A stretch of DNA of 64,000 nucleotides from Toxotes chatareus (lineage: Eukaryota > Chordata > Actinopteri > Toxotidae): contig CM028895.1 of assembly GCA_016801885.1 (NCBI GenBank), forward strand, positions 20,914,001 through 20,978,000, written 5' to 3'. The notes beneath the pieces were generated by a model. The model saw nothing but the letters and a program-made list of their open reading frames with translations, was not told the origin of the DNA and did no database searches. The translations under genes and the position numbers were made by a program. Position 1 is the stretch's first letter, and each line of letters opens with the position of its first letter. Shown here piece after piece: positions 24,596-36,600 of the stretch.

Positions 24596-25174
24596 TTAAC
24601 TCAGATGTCTATTAAAAATTGATTTTTTCCTGCCGGTCTACATATTTGTGCCCCTGTTTATTTTCTCCTCAACTCTAATGGCCCACAAGGTTAAAGAAAC
24701 AGCAAGGGGAGAGGAGCCAGTCCACCAGTTCTGAGCTGGATTATAGGCTGGGAGGTAAGCAACACAAGAGATGTTGTTTGGTTCAGGGGTCAGGGTACTA
24801 CAAGGGAAGCAGAAACTTTCTCCACCAAGCTTGTGTGTACTCTGGAACTGAGCTGCCAATCATGTACTTTTCTATGAGGAAATCAGGCTGGGATTAGTCC
24901 TGGGGGCTTGGTTCATTAACATTGCTAACAGCTGCTCTATTAAAGCTGAGGGCTGATGACATGAAATGACATATCACAGTCCACGGGATTTGTTTCCCAG
25001 CAGTTCCTGAAACTTAACTTCTGGATTATTTCTCCAACAAAAGCCTTAGTGCCATGCAGGTTTACAGAAACACTAGCATGGATATCAGAGGATTGTGGAA
25101 CTGCAGAAATCAATAATTCCATGTCACAACACAGGATAAAACCCTTTATAAGATATTATTGATTTCATGAAGCC
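24596..25174. other. Intergenic DNA, nothing recognised
   Basis: Ordinary mixed sequence between the RTE-like repeat and the tRNA-like SINE. No supported gene. Confidence 0.5.
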
Positions 25175-25247
25175 GCCTGGTTAGCTCAGTTGATAGAGCA
25201 CGAGACTCAATCTCTCAGGGTTGTGGGTTTGAGCCCCACTCCGGGCG
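25175..25247 (+). tRNA. tRNA-Lys-like pseudogene, head of a tRNA-derived SINE
   Basis: The 73 bases fold as a tRNA: acceptor GCCTGGT/TCCGGGC (25175-25181 with 25240-25246, one T-T mismatch), D stem GCTC/GAGC, anticodon stem CGAGA/TCTCA (one mismatch) and T stem GTGGG/CCCAC with loop TTTGAGC. The A box (TAGCTCAGTTG) and B box (GGTTTGAGCCC) are present. The body looks like tRNA-Lys, but the anticodon loop reads CTCAATC, placing CAA where Lys has CTT. Together with the mismatches and the SINE-like sequence that follows, this makes a functional tRNA unlikely. Confidence 0.7.
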
Positions 25248-25380
25248 GCACTGCCTCCCACGGGCCCACCACCTGTGGGAGGTGCCGTAGGACTTTGGTG
25301 CATTGTGGACTGGGCGACAATTACCCCTGCGACCTGCTCCTGGACCCAGATAAGTGGCCGATGATTCCTGAAAGCCATTC
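25175..25380 (+). mobile_element. tRNA-derived SINE
   Basis: The tRNA-like head is followed by a hairpin-forming CCTCCCACGGGCCCACCACC...GTGGGAGG segment and a tRNA-unrelated body (GTGCCGTAGGACTTTGGTGC, CTGCTCCTGGACCC). No poly-A tail or target duplication could be fixed, so the 3' limit is approximate. Confidence 0.55.
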
Positions 25381-26548
25381 CAGTGAATGTGTTCTCTGTA
25401 AATCTAACCTTATCACAGGTTTATACTTTATGATGCTACAAGATAGCATTCCCCACACATGAACCATTACACTCCACCCTAGCAGAAAAGAAGGCTCCAG
25501 ACAATACGCCATACAGCATGGGTGCATGGGAAACAGATGAAATCTTGACAATAACATAACTTACTGCCTCATTATGTGGGAAGCAGCAGTGAAATCCCAG
25601 GATGTGCAGGAGTTCTACAAGAATTTCTGCTGCCTTTTTTTCCCTGTGACATTTTTAACTATAATCACATTACAGCAGCTGATGGAAACGCACTGTGCTG
25701 CATTTTCTTTGACCCTGAGGAAAATTGTGCACCGTTCCTGCTGCGGTTGGATGGAAACAAACAGTCTCTGTGATTGTTTGCAGGTAAACTACACCAACTG
25801 CAGGTAATTACACCAACACAACGATCAATGCTAGTGGGAGAGAGGGATGTTAATATCTGAGTCAGCAGTTTCTCATGAATGGAAAGGTTGAGCAAAACAC
25901 AATGAAGACCAACAGTTAGTGTTCAGGTATTCATCACAGGAGAGAGGAGCACAACACGGAAAACATCCTTCACACCACATGCTGTAAAAGCAGATGGATG
26001 ATTTTCCTGGTTTTGGACACTGGTCAAATACAAACGCTACTGTACCTGTGGCCATGTAGGTTCACTTTGTAATCAACATTTCAGTCATATCTCAACCTTC
26101 TCAAATAAGTATAATGAAATATGTTTGACTTTTCTACAAGGGCCCAGACTTCATTAAACAAAGTTAAAGTAAAAAAAACTAAGTTGTAAAAAAAAAAGTG
26201 TGCATGTGTACAGGTATGTGAGTGTACTCATGCACACATCAAGGAGTGTAAAGAGCAGGGAGGATGACGAAGAAGACAGACTGCAGCTATACCATAATCT
26301 CTCACAGTGTCATGTCTGTGTCTCTGTTTCTTTAAGTGTCTCTCACAGTTCAGTCCCTCTGTCTGGCTGTCATCAGCTATGCAAGCAAAGCATGCTTTGG
26401 GAAAAGAGCAGCAGTAATGTCACATGATACGTATGGGTTGAAACTCCATGGGTTGTATGGATTATGGACTGTTGAGCAGCTGCAGCCTGACCGTAGCAGC
26501 AGTGGAGTTGGTGGTGCATCTGAAACATAAAGTATTTATAGTTTAAAG
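25381..26548. other. Intergenic DNA, no gene recognised
   Basis: Short frames only, with no recognisable repeat ends. The last 13 bases (26536-26548) are the left target duplication of the Penelope-like fragment. Confidence 0.5.
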
Positions 26549-26758
26549 TCTGTGAATGTTCTCATTCATCCAGGTCATAGTTCTCTCTCTCTCAAACTGA
26601 ATCGAAGGCAACTGGACTTGTATGTCCTGATTTGAGTCAAACTAGTGCGGACTAGAAAGACAGATGCATACGAACTGATGAAGCCCCTTGGATAAGAGGC
26701 GAAACGTCTTCCCAGACAAATACAAGTCCAGTTGCCTTCGATTCAATTTGAAAGAGAG
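26549..26758. mobile_element. Penelope-like element fragment with 13-bp target duplication and inverted arms
   Basis: TTATAGTTTAAAG occurs at 26536-26548 and again at 26759-26771, a 13-bp direct repeat bracketing a 210-bp insert. Inside, 26581-26622 and 26721-26760 form imperfect inverted arms of about 40 bases, including ATCGAAGGCAACTGGACTTG and its exact complement. The centre has CTGATGAAGCC, a stem and GAGGCGAAACGTC, a segment I associate with the terminal repeats of fish Penelope-like elements, which often carry hammerhead-type motifs. No GIY-YIG or RT coding sequence is present. The family assignment is from memory; the insertion structure is directly visible. Confidence 0.65.
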
Positions 26759-26771
26759 TTATAGTTTAAAG

Positions 26772-28176
26772 GTTTCAGATGTCACAGAATTGAAAACATT
26801 TCCACTGCACAAAATGAACATCAGCTGATCTCATATTTAAACTTGGTGGTTAAGTGTTTTTGTGAAGTGAAAATGGCTCCTTAAGTGAGTCAAGACATCA
26901 GGTCCTTTTTAGAGAGGAACTGAAGTGAAAGAATCAGCTGAGCTTAGCTAATAAGAATGTTCTGTGATCAATGTTCTGTAATCAGCCCAAACGTGTCTTC
27001 TTTGACATTAGCTGGAGATATATTTCCTGTTTAAAGCCTCCCTCCCTCCTTCCATGAGTGGATCAGGAGCAGAGTTCTCACTGCATGTGGATCATTAAGT
27101 TTGTTAATATCAGGCATCGTTTTACTCTGAAAATCCTATCAGCAGCAGCCTGAGCAACACAGACACACTGACAAGTGAGCTGCAGTGCTCTCAGGTGAGC
27201 TGTGATTTAAGAAACAGTCAAATGGGCTTTGAAAATAGCTGAGAGCAGATAGCTGGTTCTAACAGAGTAGCACATTGCTCCTCCTCCTCATGATTTCTAT
27301 TAAGCTAATTAAAAAAAAACAAGTGAGCCTATTATTCTGGCCATCTGACAAAGAATGTCCAAACCAACATCCTTTGTCTAAGTTCAGTAAACTGCTGGAT
27401 GTCAGGCTGAGTCAGAAGATCCACTCACATACTCAATATAAAGATGTTTTATTGGTTTTAACTGCAATCTGTCATTACAAAATAAACCAGAAACAAAGTC
27501 ATTACTGTAGTGACAGCCACGACTGCTGGAGAATACATTCAACAGGTGCTTTTCATGTGTGAATACACTTTAGACTTTTAACTGCTCTGTTACAGAAACA
27601 TATCAACACAACATTTGGGAAACCTGGAATGTATTTATAGGCACTTCGTTGGAGAAAGTGGTCAAAAATAACCTTTACATCATCATGATGATCACAATTC
27701 AAAGTGCTGGTAAGTCGGTGCATGATGCAGTGGAACAGGTATGTGCCTGTTATCCTTTCAAATTAGGAATTAATGTTTTTGTCAGTAAAACTGATTTAGT
27801 AACTGATCATCACAGGACACCGATGTGAGTACAGGACTATTCCAGAGCCAGTCTGCACTGTAGAGAACGAGCTACAACAGGAATGAGAGGCCTGGACACA
27901 CTGGAAGCTATGGTCAACACTACACACTACTCCATCGGAGAGCTGACATTCTGTCGAGGGCAGGTGGGAGATTTCAACAGGGTTCAGAATTCAATCAAAT
28001 TCAATTGACCAACATAGTCTCTTTTGAATAACCTGTTCAAAATGATTTGTGCAGATGCTCTGTAGAAAAGGGTTTCCCACTGAAGGCACTGTTCTGTGTA
28101 TCTGAGGAATAGAAAACTATTTTCCCATCATGGTTCAAAGGCCTTCACATGAACTGTAATTGAAGAATTATTGGCC
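26772..28176. other. Intergenic DNA downstream of zfp36l1
   Basis: No gene recognised. A minus-strand AATAAA (plus-strand TTTATT at 27448-27453) could be a distal alternative poly(A) signal of zfp36l1, leaving part of this stretch transcribed. Confidence 0.4.
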
Positions 28177-28182
28177 TTTATT
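28177..28182 (-). terminator. Candidate poly(A) signal of zfp36l1
   Basis: AATAAA on the minus strand about 2.16 kb past the zfp36l1 stop codon. That gives a 3' UTR length comparable with the roughly 2-kb UTR of vertebrate ZFP36L1. The choice among several AATAAA candidates is an inference. Confidence 0.4.
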
Positions 28183-30343
28183 TACATTCACAGTAAATTT
28201 CACACTTTAGAGTGATGAGCTGCTCCAGACACAGAGCCGGTAAACAAATAAACACACAAACACACGCACTCTGACCACAACGGCAGTGTATCATCTCCGG
28301 CAGACGTGACAGAGCCAGATGTTGTTTACGTTGGCTGGAAGAACCCTGTTAAACCAGCACCACCTGCACCTTGAGTGCATTCATACTTAGTTAACTAGCT
28401 CAGTTATCTGATTAGTTTGCAATTACCGTATTAGCTTTTTCCATCATTTGAATTGGATCATGGCAGCTGCAGAATGTCACCCCCTCTCTGTAAAGACAGC
28501 TTGTAGCTATGCCTCTAGCATCTAGTGACACTTCTAGTGCATCTGTGGCTTCAGACTGCAACAGAGAACCTGACCGGCAGTCCAACACGAGGGTGGAACA
28601 AATAATAAATACAACAGCTAAACCTTTGTGTTTTAAATTAAGATTCACTTTCAAAATAAATCAAGTGTTACAAAAAAAAGTCAATGCAGTATAATATATT
28701 AACTGTGAATAAAAATAACAGACAGGTCTTCACAATCTTACGATTAATATGGAAGATCATAATTTAACATAACAGAAAATATATATTCTATTGTTTCATT
28801 AACCAGATAAATACAAAATAAAAATGCTTAAGATCAGCAATAAATACATTTTGATAAATAAGCAGTGACAGCCAAAGCCTGAACTCTGAGGGCTTTGGGA
28901 AACAAACCAATATAATAACCAACATAATAAGATCATAATATTGAACATGGTGGAATTAACAGGAGTTTCTGCTCATATGATTTCAAACAGCTGACTGAGA
29001 CATCAGCGCAGACACAGAATTGACCTACAGGGTCTGGGGGGGAAAAAAGCTTCTGAGCTGCTGGAGTTTAATGATCAAAACTTTGAGGCAGATTAAGAGC
29101 AGGAAACTATCAACTGTAGGTTGACTTAGCCTACTGGCATTTGTGAAGGACTCACTCGCTCAAATTACCAAAATAAAAAGAAGAAAGACAACATTCTCTT
29201 CAACTGCTTTTTCAACAACAGCACATTCTTTCTTCCTTCTTTGCCAAACTGTTGAATTCCCAATTTTTAACACCTGCAGTGTCCCTGTTCCTCTGTTATC
29301 CACAGACTTCAGGGAGAACAGCTATCTACAAAACAAACTGCCTCCAGTGTGCTCTGTGGATGATCCACAAGTGATGCTCAATTAATGCAAACGCATTCTT
29401 TAATGTAGTGAAAATAAAGATGATGGCAGATGAGGCAGAAATCTCAGTGACAGGTACGTCCGAATGTGGTCACTGAAAGCCTAAACCATACATGTTTGGC
29501 ACATGAAGTAAGAGAAAGAATGTTTTCTTGTAATTTGAGTGAAATGGCCCTTTAACTGAACCTCCAACTCCAGAATTTTGTTTTGAATTCTGTTCAAAGT
29601 TTGCGTGCACTCAAAACCCCAGAGAATGGTAACTCACAACCAGCTCAGTGAAAGGGGGCCCACAGCACCAGAATCCCAGCCTGACTGAAGGAAACACACA
29701 ATGACACAAGAGAGAGGAACAGGAATCTGGGCGATTAGAAGAAGCTTACTGTTGGTCATGGTTAAACTCCAAGGCACTTTTATAAATACTGTCTACTGAC
29801 TTTCTCTTGTTCATTTTATGGTGATGATCCTTTAAACGTTCAACACTGAGATGTCACAAGCCAGTAGGAGGTGTAAAGGTTGCAGAGGCAGTAACAGGCA
29901 ATAACCCTGTACTGAACGAACACATACACACACACACACACACACAGAGAGAGACCCTGCTGCCACTCCTATTAAATTACTTTATGATGGGATCTCTGAG
30001 CTACTCTTCACAATTACTCGCATTGCTCCTACCATGGCACCAGTACAGGGCCCAAACATGAAAATGATTCTGCTTTACCGACTGTTCATCATATTAAAGA
30101 GACTTGATCGGGACTGGGGGGGGGGGTTACACCTTAAGGCAAGGTAAGACAATCCTCAAATGAGAAAAGGCATACGGTGTTCTGATGTGACTCACTGGCG
30201 ACAACTTCAATGCACAGAGCAGGCGTTTTCTGCTGTAAACAGAGTTGAGAGGAGGAGGAGGAGGGAGTTATGAAGCTGAATGGTATCTCTCTCTCTCTCT
30301 CCCCCTCCATCACTCCCATCTCAGGCCCAGGGATGCAGACACC
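28183..30343 (-). other. Probable zfp36l1 3' UTR
   Basis: Directly downstream of the stop codon, mostly AT-rich, without open frames of note. Contains (AC)n at 29926-29946 and a G-run at about 30115-30126. Extent inferred from the candidate poly(A) signal. Confidence 0.5.
28605..29788 (-). promoter_or_regulatory. AU-rich elements (five UAUUUAU heptamers) in zfp36l1 3' UTR
   Basis: On the minus strand, UAUUUAU occurs at 28605-28611, 28807-28813, 28840-28846, 28854-28860 and 29782-29788. Three fall within 54 bases. UAUUUAU is the core recognised by the tandem CCCH fingers of the TTP/ZFP36 family, so these are likely sites of self-regulation and rapid mRNA turnover. The sequence shows the sites; their use is inferred from known TTP-family autoregulation. 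Confidence 0.65.
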
Positions 30344-32820
30344 TTAATCATCAGAGACAGAGAGCCTGCTGAAGATGGGGAGGCGACGGGAGGCATCCAG
30401 GAGGGGGGACTCAGAGCCACTTTGACTGCCCATGCTGCTCTGGTATCCCTCCTGGTCAGACAGTGAGTCTGGGGGGCCATGGGGGCTCTCTGATGTGGGC
30501 TGAAAAAAGAAGGGGGTGGTCGGGGAAGGTGGGGCCAGGCCACCTTGAGGCTCAGACGCAAGTGTGGGCCCCAAGCTCGGGCCAAACAGGCTGGCAAGCT
30601 CCTGGCTGGAGTAGGTGAAGGGGTTGCTCTGCCACTCTGTCAGGTCTTCAGTGGAGAAGACAGGTGGAGGTGTGACAGAGGTAGGGCTGTCCTGCGAACC
30701 ACCAGAGCTTGGGAAGCCGGCGAAACTGAAGCTGTGCTGCAGCCGAGGTCGCTCCACCTTGTTGAAAGCAGAGAGGGGAGGGGGCCCGCGGCGCTCCTCT
30801 GCATTGTGGATGAAATGGCAGCGGGGGCCATATGGGCAGAAACCGATGGTATGGAAAGTGCGGCACAGCTCAGTCTTGTACTTTGGGTGACGACTCAGGC
30901 TGCGCAACTCATGCATGCCGTGGGCGAACTGGCACTTATCACCATACTTGCAGGTGCCATTCTCTTCAAACGGTCGGCACAGCTCCGTTTTATAGCGGCT
31001 TGAGTTGACTTGGCTGCTTGCACCCACCATCACCTGATTACCAGGATGCAGCCTGTCCCCCAGCTCTGAGTACGAGCGCTCACGGAAACGGTTCTCCTTG
31101 TTGTTGCTGCTGCAGCTGCTACCCAACAACAGTGAGGGATCCGTTTTAAGGCTGTTGACAAACTGATTCTGGCTGAACTTTGTATTGGGGGGGCTGACTG
31201 ATTGACGCCGTTGGAACAGGCCTCCTGCAGAGGGGGCCCCCACCACCCTCCTGTCCAGCAGAGACCCAGTGGGGGTGCAGGAGGAGAGTTTGGCACTGGA
31301 GCATGGGGCAGATTTCAGCTGAGGTCCACTAAGACTGCTGTTGTTGTTGCTGTAGTTTAACATCTTATTGTTCTGAAAAGAGAAATGTGTAGCAGTACTT
31401 GAATAAACACAGAATTTCCTCTTTGGTAATTAGAATGCTCAGTGATATGCTGTGTTTGTCAACTCTTTCTGACCAGTACACCCATTATATACCTTGAAAG
31501 ACTCCTTTTAATATTATTTAATAAAAAACTAGTGGTTTATTGAGAAACATGATTTTTAATTCAATTTCTAATGTGTTTCTGTTTACATCAGCATTTACAC
31601 ACCAGTCACGTGTAGTGTCCAACATGACAGAGCATTTCCCGCAGGAAGGTATAAGAATGTGTGTTCAAAATCCACAATGAGTCATACATATACTTCACAT
31701 ATATACATATACTTTGTTTTGCCACAGTCCCCAGGTGCTAATGAAAAAAGGACTATTAATGGCAGTTTAAATCTGCTGAAAATAGAATGCCATTTCCTTA
31801 AATCAGAAGAACCACAACTGATAAGCAGAGTCTAAATGATAACCAATACCTGGTCACAAGATCCGTTTGTGGCTCACTTTTCCATCCTACTGTTAGGAGC
31901 ATAGGGGCATATTTATATGTCTTGCATAAACTGACACTGACAGTGATTTCCCATTGTTTTAGGATCCCACTGATTACTGTGTACAGCACGTAAACATGCA
32001 CAGCGTGGTTGTACAGAGTCCTCTGCGCTGGGCTCTGTCGTGGCTCAGCATTGGATTGAACTGCAGTTTGACCTTCCTGTGTTGTGATACTAACGTCCAC
32101 GCAGTTTATTAAAGCTAAGCAACAACAACTCACACACCGTCTTATGCCCTCAAAAGAAACTGCGCACTGCGTAGGTGGACACAAAGAGTGAACAGTCAAG
32201 TCTCTCACACTCCACAGGACATGCAGCCAATTCACGACTCTAACTACTAACGTAAAGCCGATAAAACAATGTGTTGCTGTTTGAAAACTAGTAAACACAG
32301 TTACGCTGAACCAGCTCACTCAGCACAGAGTTCATGTCCAAACAGACGGAGACAGGGTCTGCTAATAAACGCTGGATAACTTCAAATGGCTAACGTCTGG
32401 GCAACATTCAAACGCTTAAGACGTTTACATCTAACTAAATTCATTTGAGTGTAAAGTTAAACTGTGACTGCTCAGTGTGCGCCATACTCACATTAACCCA
32501 CAAACGATGCTAACTCTGCGCCAACATTCACCAGTTAGCCAGAAGCGCAAATACTTACTTTTAATCACTTTAAGTAAACCAACTGGACGACGTTTAACGT
32601 TGACATGTGCTGAAACTAGTCAACAATGTAGCGGGTGACAAGTTAAGAGTCTGAAAAACTTCACATCAAACTTGCAGTAAGAAAAGTGGCTAGTCTAATG
32701 TTAGCATGTTTTGTCCGGGAAAGAAAAAGTTAACTGACCGGTTCCTCTAAGGGAGCCGTCATTTACCTTGTTGGAGACTTCTCTGTATTCCAGGAAAGGA
32801 GACATAACAGTCGCTGTCAT
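30344..32820 (-). CDS. zfp36l1: mRNA decay activator ZFP36L1 (tandem CCCH zinc finger), two coding exons
   Basis: Cytoplasmic RNA-binding protein that binds AU-rich elements in short-lived mRNAs and recruits the CCR4-NOT deadenylase. Exon 1 is 32767-32820 (18 codons, starting MTATVMSPFLEY), donor GTAAAT; exon 2 is 31372 down to the TAA at 30344-30346, acceptor CTCTTTTCAG, phase 0. Total 360 residues, close to the 338 of human ZFP36L1. Two CX8CX5CX3H fingers: C150, C159, C165, H169 and C188, C197, C203, H207, each led by YKTELC, 18 residues apart. SRLSVSDD is the C-terminal CNOT1-binding end; RSYSE and HSFSFAG match 14-3-3/phosphorylation sites. The KMLNYS junction motif separates it from ZFP36L2. 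Whether it is the a or b fish paralogue is not resolved. Confidence 0.95.
31373..32766 (-). other. zfp36l1 intron
   Basis: 1394-bp intron with GTAAAT donor and TTTTCAG acceptor on the minus strand. A 173-residue open frame lies inside (31798-32319, minus) but has no recognisable homology and no supporting splice or promoter context. Confidence 0.85.
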
Positions 32821-32849
32821 GTTTATCGGTAAAGAATAACAGCTGCTGG

Positions 32850-33065
32850 TTATATACGACAGTTTGTATTATTTCTGCCCCGTGGAGAGCCCCCTCTGCC
32901 GTGCCGCTGCGCTGCGCACTTCCTTTTCAGAAGGCATTTGCCATGGCTGCGGGGTGGGCGGGCTTCCTGCTGACACGGCGCACACAAGCGGCCACAGCTT
33001 GAGGACACACAGCGCCCCTGCACGACCGACGTACCCCGGTGTCTGATCTGTGGGGGGCGGAGACG
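32850..33065 (-). promoter_or_regulatory. Probable zfp36l1 promoter (GC-rich, with a TATA-like box)
   Basis: The region upstream of the start codon is GC- and CpG-rich compared with its surroundings and has GC boxes (GGGCGG at about 32957, GGGGCGG at about 33054). On the minus strand TATATAA occurs at 32850-32856, only about 30 bases before the ATG. If it is the TATA box, the 5' UTR would be only a few bases, so transcription more probably starts further upstream among the GC boxes. Confidence 0.5.
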
Positions 33066-33070
33066 CTCGT

Positions 33071-33638
33071 TTCATGGGCTACTATACTACAATACTAAGG
33101 AAATTTTAGGGGTGTGTGTGAACTCTAATTAAATCACGAACTTTTCCCTCCATAAAAAACAAAACAAAACAAAACAACTGAAAGAAATCTTGAATAACTA
33201 TTTTCTCCTTCTGCATACGGATACACAAAGTAGACATTAATCGTCTGATGTGTGTATGGCTGTACTTTCACATGTACACAGTCACACAGCTGATAGACTC
33301 ACACCTCCAGCAGGATGAGCTTAATATGGCTGACAAGTTCACAAACAGCTGTCCATACTTACACATAAATATTAACTGACAACTGGACAAATGAAGTCAA
33401 ACTGCTCTTTTAGCTCTGAACCTTGAAGTAAACGCAGTGGCGGTTCTACATGGAATTACTCCCTGGCCGAGACCCCCACCGAGCGCACCCCCCAAACCCA
33501 AACCCTAACCCCAACCCCAACCCACGAACAACAATCTCCAACTCCAACATTGCCTAAACAATTTAGAAATTAAAGTTATCAGAAATTAAATAAATATACT
33601 CTATATACATAAAAGTGGCAAAAATATACACAATCACA
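33071..33638. other. Intergenic DNA upstream of zfp36l1
   Basis: No gene recognised. A short CCCTAACCC/CCCCAACCCC tract at about 33497-33520 is C-rich low complexity. The stretch ends at the (ATTCA)n tail of LINE copy A. Confidence 0.5.
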
Positions 33639-36600
33639 ATTCAATTCAATTCAATTTTATTTATATAGCGCCTTCCACAATCAAAATTGTCTCAAAGCGC
33701 TTTACAGAGACCCAGAGCCTGACCCCAGAGCAAGCACTTAAGGCGACAGTGGCAAGGAAAACTCCCTTTTAACAGGAAGAAACCTTGAGCAGAACCTGGC
33801 TCAGATGGGGGACCCTCCTGCCGATGGCCGGGCTGGGTGAAAGGAGGAAAAGGAGGAAGATAGGACAGCTAGGAATGGAGGAGAGGGGGAGAAAGACATG
33901 CAGCATAATACAGACAATGTGGGTCAGTATTTACATTACAGTTAGTGAACAGTTATTGGATAATGTGTGCTCAGCAGATTAGAATTATGAAACAGAGCAC
34001 GGAGGCAAAAAGCTGTCATGACTGGTAATTATTTACATTACAGTTTGCAAAGAATATTAATCAAATATTTATCTGTAGCAGAACGGAACATTAAACATGT
34101 TAGAAATAGATCATTATAAACAATAAACAGCAGCAGGTGGGTGGAGCCAGGACCATAGGACATGCAGCTCCGGAGCCAGAGGTACCTGCAGTAAGGTACA
34201 GAGAAAGAGAGACCAGAGAGAAACAAACACAGGACTACGGGACAGAGAGGACACAGAGTTAATGACATGTAATAAAGGCTAATAGATTTGAGAGTGGGTC
34301 TGAGGAGAGAAAGAGAAAGAAGAAGAAGTGCGCAGTAAATCATGGGATGTCCCCCAGCAGCCTAGGCCTATAGCAGCATAACTAGGGGATGATTCAGTTG
34401 CCTGAGCCAGCCCTACTAAGGGCTATATCCTTAACTGTAACAGTGTCTATAGAGATAATTGTGACTAACTATAAGTTTAATAAATAACTAGGACTGTAAC
34501 TACAACTAATTATAAGCTTCATCAAACAAGAAGGTTTTAAGCTTCGTTTTAAAATTAGAGAGGGTGTCTGCTTCCCGAACCCAAACTGGCAGTTGGTTCC
34601 ATAGGAGAGGGGCCTGATAGCTAAAGGCTCGGCCTCCCATTCTACTTTTAGAGATTTTGGGAACCATAAGCAAACCTGCATTCTGGGAACGAAGCAATCT
34701 GTTAGGATGATATGGTACTATCAGCTCTTTGAGATATGAAGGAGCCTGGCCATTGAGGGCCTTATATGTAAGGAGAAGGATTTTAAAATCAATTCTGGAT
34801 TTTACAGGAAGCCAATGAAGAGAAGTTAGTACAGGAGTAATGTGATCTCTCTTGCTAATTCCAGTCAGTACTCTCGCTGCAGCATTTTGGATCAGCTGGA
34901 TGCTTTTTAGATAGTTAACTGGACATCCTGATAATAGGGAATTACAGTAGTCCAGCCTAGAAGTAACAAAAGCATGGACTAATTTTTCAGCATCACTCTG
35001 CGACAGAATGTTCCTAATCTTACTGATATTACTTGCAGGTGAAAGAAGGCGGTCCTAGAGACTTGTTTTATATGTGAGTTAAAGGACAGATCCTGATCAA
35101 AAATAACTCCAAGGTTCCTCACAGTCGTACTGGAGGCTAAATTAATGCCATCCAGAGTAACTATATGATTAGATAAACTGTTTCTGAGGTGTTTGGGACC
35201 AAACAAAATAACCTCAGTTTTGTCTGAATTCAGAAGAAGAAAGTTACAGGTCATCCAGGCTTTTATGTCTTTAAGACATGCCTGAAGTATGGTTAACTGA
35301 TCTGTTTCGTCTGGTTTCATAGATAAATATAGCTGGGTATCATCCGCATAGCAATGGAAATTTATTCCATGCTTCCTGATAATATTGCCTAGGGAAGCAT
35401 GTATAAGGTGAACAGTATCGGTCCAAGCACAGAACCCTGTGGAACTCCATGACTTACTCTGGTATATATGGAGGGATCATCATTAACATGGACAAACTGG
35501 TATCTATCTGATAGATATGATTTAAACCAGCCTAGTGCTGTTCCTTTAATCCCAATAACATGTTCCAATCTATCCAATAGGATATTATGATCAATGGTGT
35601 CAAATGCAGCACTAAGATCTAGCAGGACAAGTATAGAGACGAGTCCATTATCTGATGCTATAAGAAGGTCGTTGGTAACTTTAACCAGTGCTGTCTCTGT
35701 GCTATGATGAACTCTAAATCCTGACTGAAAAACTTCAAACAAACCGTTCCTGTGTAGATGGTCGCACAACTGAGTTGCAACAGCCTTTTCAAGAATTTTA
35801 GAATTAAAGGGAGATTGGATATAGGTCTATAGTTTGCCAAAATGTCAGAGTCCAGAGAAGGCTTTTTAAGTAAAGGTTTGATAACTGCAACCTTAAAAGC
35901 CTGTGGGACATATCCTGTAACCAACGAGAGATTTATCTGATCTAATATGTGAGTGCCAATCAAAGGCAACACATCTTTAAGAAGTCTGGTCGGGATAGGA
36001 TCCAAAAGACATGTTGATGATTTAGATTTAGAAACTATTGAAGTCAATTCAGCTAGATCTATGGGAGAGAAACAGTCTAACGACAAATCAGGACTGGCAG
36101 ACAAGATGCTGTTCTAGACATACCTACATCATTAACAGTTGTAGGCAGGATGAGATGGATTCTGTCTCTAATGTCTACTATTTTGTTGCTAAAGAAGCTC
36201 ATAAAGTCATTACTAGTGAGAGCTAGAGGGATGGATGGTACAACAGAGCTATGGCTCTTTGTCAGCCTGGCTACAGTGCTGAAAAGAAACCTAGGGTTGT
36301 TCTTGTTTTCCTCTATTAATGATGAGTAATAGGCAGTTCTTGCCTTACGAAGGGCTTTTTTATACGTTATAAAGCTGTCTTTCCAGGCCAGGCGGAATTC
36401 CTCTAAATTAGTGGATAACCATTTCCTTTCCAGCTTTCGTGATATCTGCTTTAAAATACGTATTTGTGAATTGTACCATGGAGCTAGCTTCCTCTGATTA
36501 CTGACCTTCTTTTTCAAAGGGCAACAGAGTCAAGGGTTGAGCGCAATGAAGCAGCAGTATTATCAACTAGATAGTCTATATCTGCTGGAGTAACGTTTAG

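Noticed and set aside
26666..26720. Functional hammerhead ribozyme
   Set aside because: The core has an extra A after CTGATGA, and I could not form stem III with a proper cleavage triplet. Kept only as a resemblance.
31798..32319. 173-residue open frame in the zfp36l1 intron
   Set aside because: Lies wholly within an intron, has no domain, composition or splice evidence, and is not similar to any family I know.
33497..33520. Telomere-type CCCTAACCC array
   Set aside because: Only one or two units amid irregular C-rich sequence.
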